Positions 5,817-8,198 of a stretch of DNA of 8,198 nt are shown here, one piece after another. The stretch spans positions 1-8,198 of the forward strand of contig CACZSV010000202.1 of the NCBI GenBank assembly GCA_902783925.1, given 5' to 3'. Made by a program: the position numbers and the translations under genes. Origin of the DNA: an uncultured Coriobacteriaceae bacterium (GTDB taxonomy: Bacteria > Actinomycetota > Coriobacteriia > Coriobacteriales > QAMH01). Position 1 is the stretch's first letter; each line of letters begins with the position of its first letter. The notes below the pieces were generated by a model that worked only from the letters and a program-made list of their open reading frames with translations, was not told the DNA's origin and did no database searches.

Positions 5817-7307
5817 ATGAGCGGAAAGTACGTAATAACACTTGACCAAGGAACAACATCCTCGCGCGCCGTACTCGTCGACCATAACGGCGACTTCGCT
5901 GGTTCGGTGCAGCGCGAGTTCGGGCAAATCTACCCGCAACCGGGCTGGGTCGAGCATAACCCGCAGGAAATCATCTTCTCTCAGCTGGGCTCTCTAACGG
6001 AGCTCATTACCGAGCGTGGCCTTAAGGCGGCCGATATCGACAGTATTGGCATCACCAACCAGCGTGAGACGACGATTGTCTGGGATCGTGAAACCGGCAG
6101 ACCCATTGCGAACGCCATCGTATGGCAATGTCGCCGAACGGCGCAGATGGTCGAGGAGCTGTGCGGCGCCCCAGAGGTTTCGCAGCGCATTGCGCAGATC
6201 ACGGGCCTGCATCCCGATGCGTATTTTTCCGCGAGTAAAATCAAATGGCTACTCGATAACGTCGAAGGTGCCCGTAAGCTGGCTGACGAGGGCAAGCTTC
6301 TTTTTGGCACGGTTGATTGCTGGCTCATCTGGAACCTGACGGGTGGTAAGGTCCACGCGACTGATGTGACAAACGCGAGCAGGACCATGCTCTACGACAT
6401 CCACAAGGGCACTTGGGACGAGTGGCTTCTCGACCTGTTTGACATCCCCGCATCTATGATGCCCGACGTGCGTCCGAGCGCTGCGCAGTATGGCGTGACT
6501 GATTATCCAAACATTCCGCAGGGCGTTCCTATCTGCGGCGTTGCCGGCGATCAGCAATCCGCGCTCTTTGGGCAGTGCTGTTTCGAGGAGGGGCAGGCCA
6601 AGAACACGTATGGTACCGGCTGCTTCTTGCTCATGCATACGGGAGAAAACGCCATCTCGTCAAAGAACAATCTTGTGACTACTATCGCCGCTTCGGCTCC
6701 GGGAGTGGGTCATACCGAATACGCACTCGAAGGCAGCGTCTTTGTTGCAGGTGCGCTTGTCCAGTGGCTGCGCGATGAGCTGGGCATAATCCAGAATGCA
6801 TCCGAGACCCAGTATTTGGCAGAAAGCATCGACGACACGGGCGGTGTGTACATCGTTCCCGCGTTCACGGGGCTGGGGGCGCCGTATTGGAAGCCCGAGG
6901 CGCGTGGCGCCATCTACGGTTTGACGCGTGGCAGCGGACGAGCCGAGCTTGCACGCGCTGCGCTGGAAGCGCTTGCCTATCAGGTCTACGATCTCGCAAG
7001 CGCCATGCAAGCCGATGCCGGTGTAGAGCTCTCGCAGCTTAACGTCGATGGTGGCGCATCTGCAAACGACTTTCTGCTGCAGTTCCAAAGCGATGTTTTG
7101 CGCACGCAAATCCGCCGGCCTGCCAATGTCGAGACAACGGCATTGGGCGCTGCGTTTCTCGCTGGGCTCACGAGCGGTTTTTGGAAGGACGTCGACGAGC
7201 TGAAAGCGCTTCGCGCAAGCGATGAGGTCTTCGAGCCAAAGATGGAGCAAGCGCGTGTGGGCGAGCTTTTAGGCGGATGGAAGGAAGCTGTCAAGCGCAC
7301 GATGTAG
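5817..7307 (+). CDS. glpK: Glycerol kinase GlpK
   Basis: A 496-residue FGGY-family kinase of normal length that phosphorylates glycerol with ATP to sn-glycerol-3-phosphate in the cytoplasm. It begins with the phosphate-binding loop DQGTTSSRA (10-18), followed by the glycerol-site residues Arg83-Glu84 (NQRET), Tyr136 (DAYFS) and catalytic Asp245 (AGDQQSALFGQ). It continues with KNTYGTGCF (262-270), YALEGSVFVAGA, PAFTGLGAPYW, DGGASANDF and TALGAAFLAG, all conserved. The region just before Asp245 reads DYPNIPQGVP: it lacks both the Gly/Arg fructose-bisphosphate loop of the E. coli enzyme and the HPr-phosphorylated histidine of the enterococcal enzyme. The start is ATG 5817, with AAAGGAG (5804-5810) six bases upstream; an in-frame start at 5778 would overlap the hydrolase gene and is less likely. 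It is probably cotranscribed with the lipase-like hydrolase. No glpF or glpD lies next to it in the window. Confidence 0.96.
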   Translation: MSGKYVITLDQGTTSSRAVLVDHNGDFAGSVQREFGQIYPQPGWVEHNPQEIIFSQLGSLTELITERGLKAADIDSIGITNQRETTIVWDRETGRPIANAIVWQCRRTAQMVEELCGAPEVSQRIAQITGLHPDAYFSASKIKWLLDNVEGARKLADEGKLLFGTVDCWLIWNLTGGKVHATDVTNASRTMLYDIHKGTWDEWLLDLFDIPASMMPDVRPSAAQYGVTDYPNIPQGVPICGVAGDQQSALFGQCCFEEGQAKNTYGTGCFLLMHTGENAISSKNNLVTTIAASAPGVGHTEYALEGSVFVAGALVQWLRDELGIIQNASETQYLAESIDDTGGVYIVPAFTGLGAPYWKPEARGAIYGLTRGSGRAELARAALEALAYQVYDLASAMQADAGVELSQLNVDGGASANDFLLQFQSDVLRTQIRRPANVETTALGAAFLAGLTSGFWKDVDELKALRASDEVFEPKMEQARVGELLGGWKEAVKRTM

Positions 7308-7368
7308 CGTTCGAGCGGCAACTTTATGCGCAGAGGTGGCTCCGGATGAGTCGGCATGACGTTCCTTC

Positions 7369-7398
7369 GCGCGGGGCGCGGATTTCACTCGCCCGCGC
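7369..7398 (+). terminator. GC-rich hairpin, possible weak terminator after glpK
   Basis: GCGCGGG (7369-7375) pairs perfectly with CCCGCGC (7392-7398) across a 16-base loop; a shorter register using the second GCGCGG (7378-7383) with CCGCGC is also possible. It lies about 60 bases past the glpK stop and before the hpt promoter, where a terminator is expected. The bases after it (TTGATTGCGTTTCT) are only mildly T-rich, so an intrinsic terminator is not certain. Confidence 0.35.
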
Positions 7399-7451
7399 TT
7401 GATTGCGTTTCTATGACGAATTTAAGATGAACTGGGATTTTTGTTTACAAG

Positions 7452-7460
7452 TGACATAAT
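7452..7460 (+). promoter_or_regulatory. Extended -10 promoter for hpt
   Basis: TGACATAAT combines TGN with CATAAT (five of six to TATAAT). No clear -35 hexamer sits at the right distance, though the preceding 25 bases are T-rich. Transcription would start near 7467, giving a leader of about 29 bases to the hpt ATG. The hpt-ftsH genes would be served by this promoter. Confidence 0.5.
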
Positions 7461-7495
7461 AGATAAGTTGCTGTCCAGTCTACGAAAGGGTATCG

Positions 7496-8035
7496 ATGCA
7501 CGAAGATGTGAAGGAAATTCTCTTCACCGAAGAAGAGCTGCATGCGCGTGTTCGGGCTATGGGTGAGCAGATCACTGCCGATTACGCGGGCAAAGAACGG
7601 CTCATCGTCATATCCGTTTTGCGCGGAGCAGCCATTTTCATGGCGGACCTCGTTCGCGAGATCAAGCTTCCGCTCGAAATGGACTTCATGGCCGTCAGCT
7701 CGTACGGTGCTGGAGTGAAGACGTCTGGTGTCGTGAACATCGTTAAAGACCTGAGCACGCCCATCGAAGGCAAACATGTCCTCATCGCAGAAGACATCCT
7801 CGATTCGGGCCTCACGCTCGATTACCTTATGAAGACTCTCGGCAACCGTAATCCCGCGTCAATCGAGATTGCATCTTTGCTCCATAAGAGGGGCACCCAA
7901 AAGGTGGATATTACCTGCAAGTATGTTGGCTTCGATTGCCCTGACGAATTCATCGTCGGGTATGGGCTCGACTATGCAGAGCGTTACAGAAACCTTCCCT
8001 ATATCGGTGTGCTGAAGCCGGAAGTATATGAATAG
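7496..8035 (+). CDS. hpt: Hypoxanthine phosphoribosyltransferase
   Basis: A 179-residue type I phosphoribosyltransferase, the usual length for bacterial Hpt. It converts hypoxanthine (and usually guanine) plus PRPP to IMP (GMP) and pyrophosphate in purine salvage, in the cytoplasm. The sequence shows the first PRPP loop VLRGAAIF (41-48), the flexible-loop region SSYGAGVKTSG (68-78), the PRPP-binding motif VLIAEDILDSGLTL (95-108) with its acidic pair Glu99-Asp100 and catalytic Asp103, Lys131 of the purine site (LLHKRG) and the guanine-contact segment PDEFIVGYGLDYAERYRNLP (149-168). The start is ATG 7496, with AAAGGG (7485-7490) five bases upstream. A probable ftsH follows 33 bases after its stop, an arrangement widespread in Gram-positive bacteria, where tilS normally comes directly before hpt; here tilS is elsewhere. 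Confidence 0.95.
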   Translation: MHEDVKEILFTEEELHARVRAMGEQITADYAGKERLIVISVLRGAAIFMADLVREIKLPLEMDFMAVSSYGAGVKTSGVVNIVKDLSTPIEGKHVLIAEDILDSGLTLDYLMKTLGNRNPASIEIASLLHKRGTQKVDITCKYVGFDCPDEFIVGYGLDYAERYRNLPYIGVLKPEVYE

Positions 8036-8068
8036 TCGCTCATGGCGCGGCAGCAAAGGAGACAGTGA

Positions 8069-8198
8069 GTGGAAGAACAGAACACTCCCAACAAGAAAAG
8101 GCCCAACACCCGCAATATCGTGCTGTATGTGTTGCTGGGTTTGGTGCTCGTTGCCCTCGTGGCAAGCCAGATCGTACCGCTGGGCATAAACAAGAACG
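8069..8198 (+). CDS. ftsH: Probable ATP-dependent zinc metalloprotease FtsH, N-terminus (3' truncated)
   Basis: The GTG at 8069-8071 has a strong ribosome binding site, AAAGGAG (8055-8061), seven bases upstream, and opens a frame that runs to the window edge. Forty-three residues are visible: a short polar, lysine-rich start (MEEQNTPNKKRPNTR) and one strong membrane span at about residues 17-36 (NIVLYVLLGLVLVALVASQI). A short charged cytoplasmic tail followed by a single span is how FtsH begins. The position right after hpt supports the call, since hpt-ftsH is a conserved pair. FtsH is a membrane-anchored AAA+ protease that degrades misfolded membrane proteins and some regulators. The AAA+ and zinc-protease domains lie outside the window, so the call rests mainly on context. 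Confidence 0.7.
   Translation, partial: MEEQNTPNKKRPNTRNIVLYVLLGLVLVALVASQIVPLGINKN

Noticed and set aside
6660..7250. Minus-strand open frame of 196 codons opposite glpK
   Set aside because: It is antisense to a highly conserved enzyme, with no start signal and no motif.
7441..7450. TTGTTTACAA as a Rex-like or other operator before hpt
   Set aside because: The arms are only four bases each around a two-base centre, and the sequence does not fit the longer Rex-type consensus; this is likely chance in an AT-rich promoter.
1..8198. Search by eye for CRISPR arrays, tandem repeats, tRNA genes, insertion sequences, toxin-antitoxin or defence genes
   Set aside because: No regularly spaced repeats, cloverleaf-like segments, transposase motifs or small paired genes were seen; nearly all sequence is accounted for by the annotated genes.

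Overview
The window is 8.2 kb of ordinary-density bacterial chromosome of moderately high GC with short intergenic gaps. My best guess is an anaerobic, host-associated actinobacterium of the class Coriobacteriia. This is an inference from three things: GC-rich third codon positions, an hpt-ftsH pair with tilS nearby, and an aldo/keto reductase carrying ferredoxin-type iron-sulfur motifs, which is common in anaerobes. No rRNA, tRNA, transposase, integrase, phage gene or CRISPR array was seen.

Layout. (1) 1-948, plus strand: C-terminal part of a membrane permease that looks like the DASS/SLC13 anion transporter fold, cut by the window edge. (2) 949-1158: a 210-base gap with candidate promoter elements and a perfect 16-base palindrome just upstream of the next gene. 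(3) 1159-2265, plus: an aldo/keto reductase with two C-terminal 4Fe-4S cysteine motifs. Its stop overlaps the end of tilS tail to tail by 11 bases. (4) 2255-4737, minus: a two-gene unit, a Wzx/MATE-like polysaccharide flippase followed by tilS (tRNA-Ile lysidine synthetase), with a promoter carrying a perfect TATAAT. (5) 4847-7307, plus: an alpha/beta hydrolase of the monoacylglycerol-lipase type followed 16 bases later by glpK (glycerol kinase). (6) 7308-7495: a 188-base gap with a GC-rich hairpin and an extended -10 promoter. (7) 7496-8198, plus: hpt (hypoxanthine phosphoribosyltransferase) and the first 43 codons of a probable ftsH.

Function. The hydrolase and glpK make a plausible two-step route from monoacylglycerol to glycerol to glycerol-3-phosphate. 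The hpt-ftsH pair and tilS are housekeeping genes that sit together as tilS-hpt-ftsH in many Gram-positive bacteria. Here tilS faces the other way and is separated from hpt by the flippase, hydrolase and glpK genes, which suggests a local rearrangement.

No clearly undescribed system is visible. The observations most worth checking are the palindrome in front of the iron-sulfur aldo/keto reductase, the lipase-glycerol kinase pair, and a glycerol kinase that seems to lack both known families of regulatory site.
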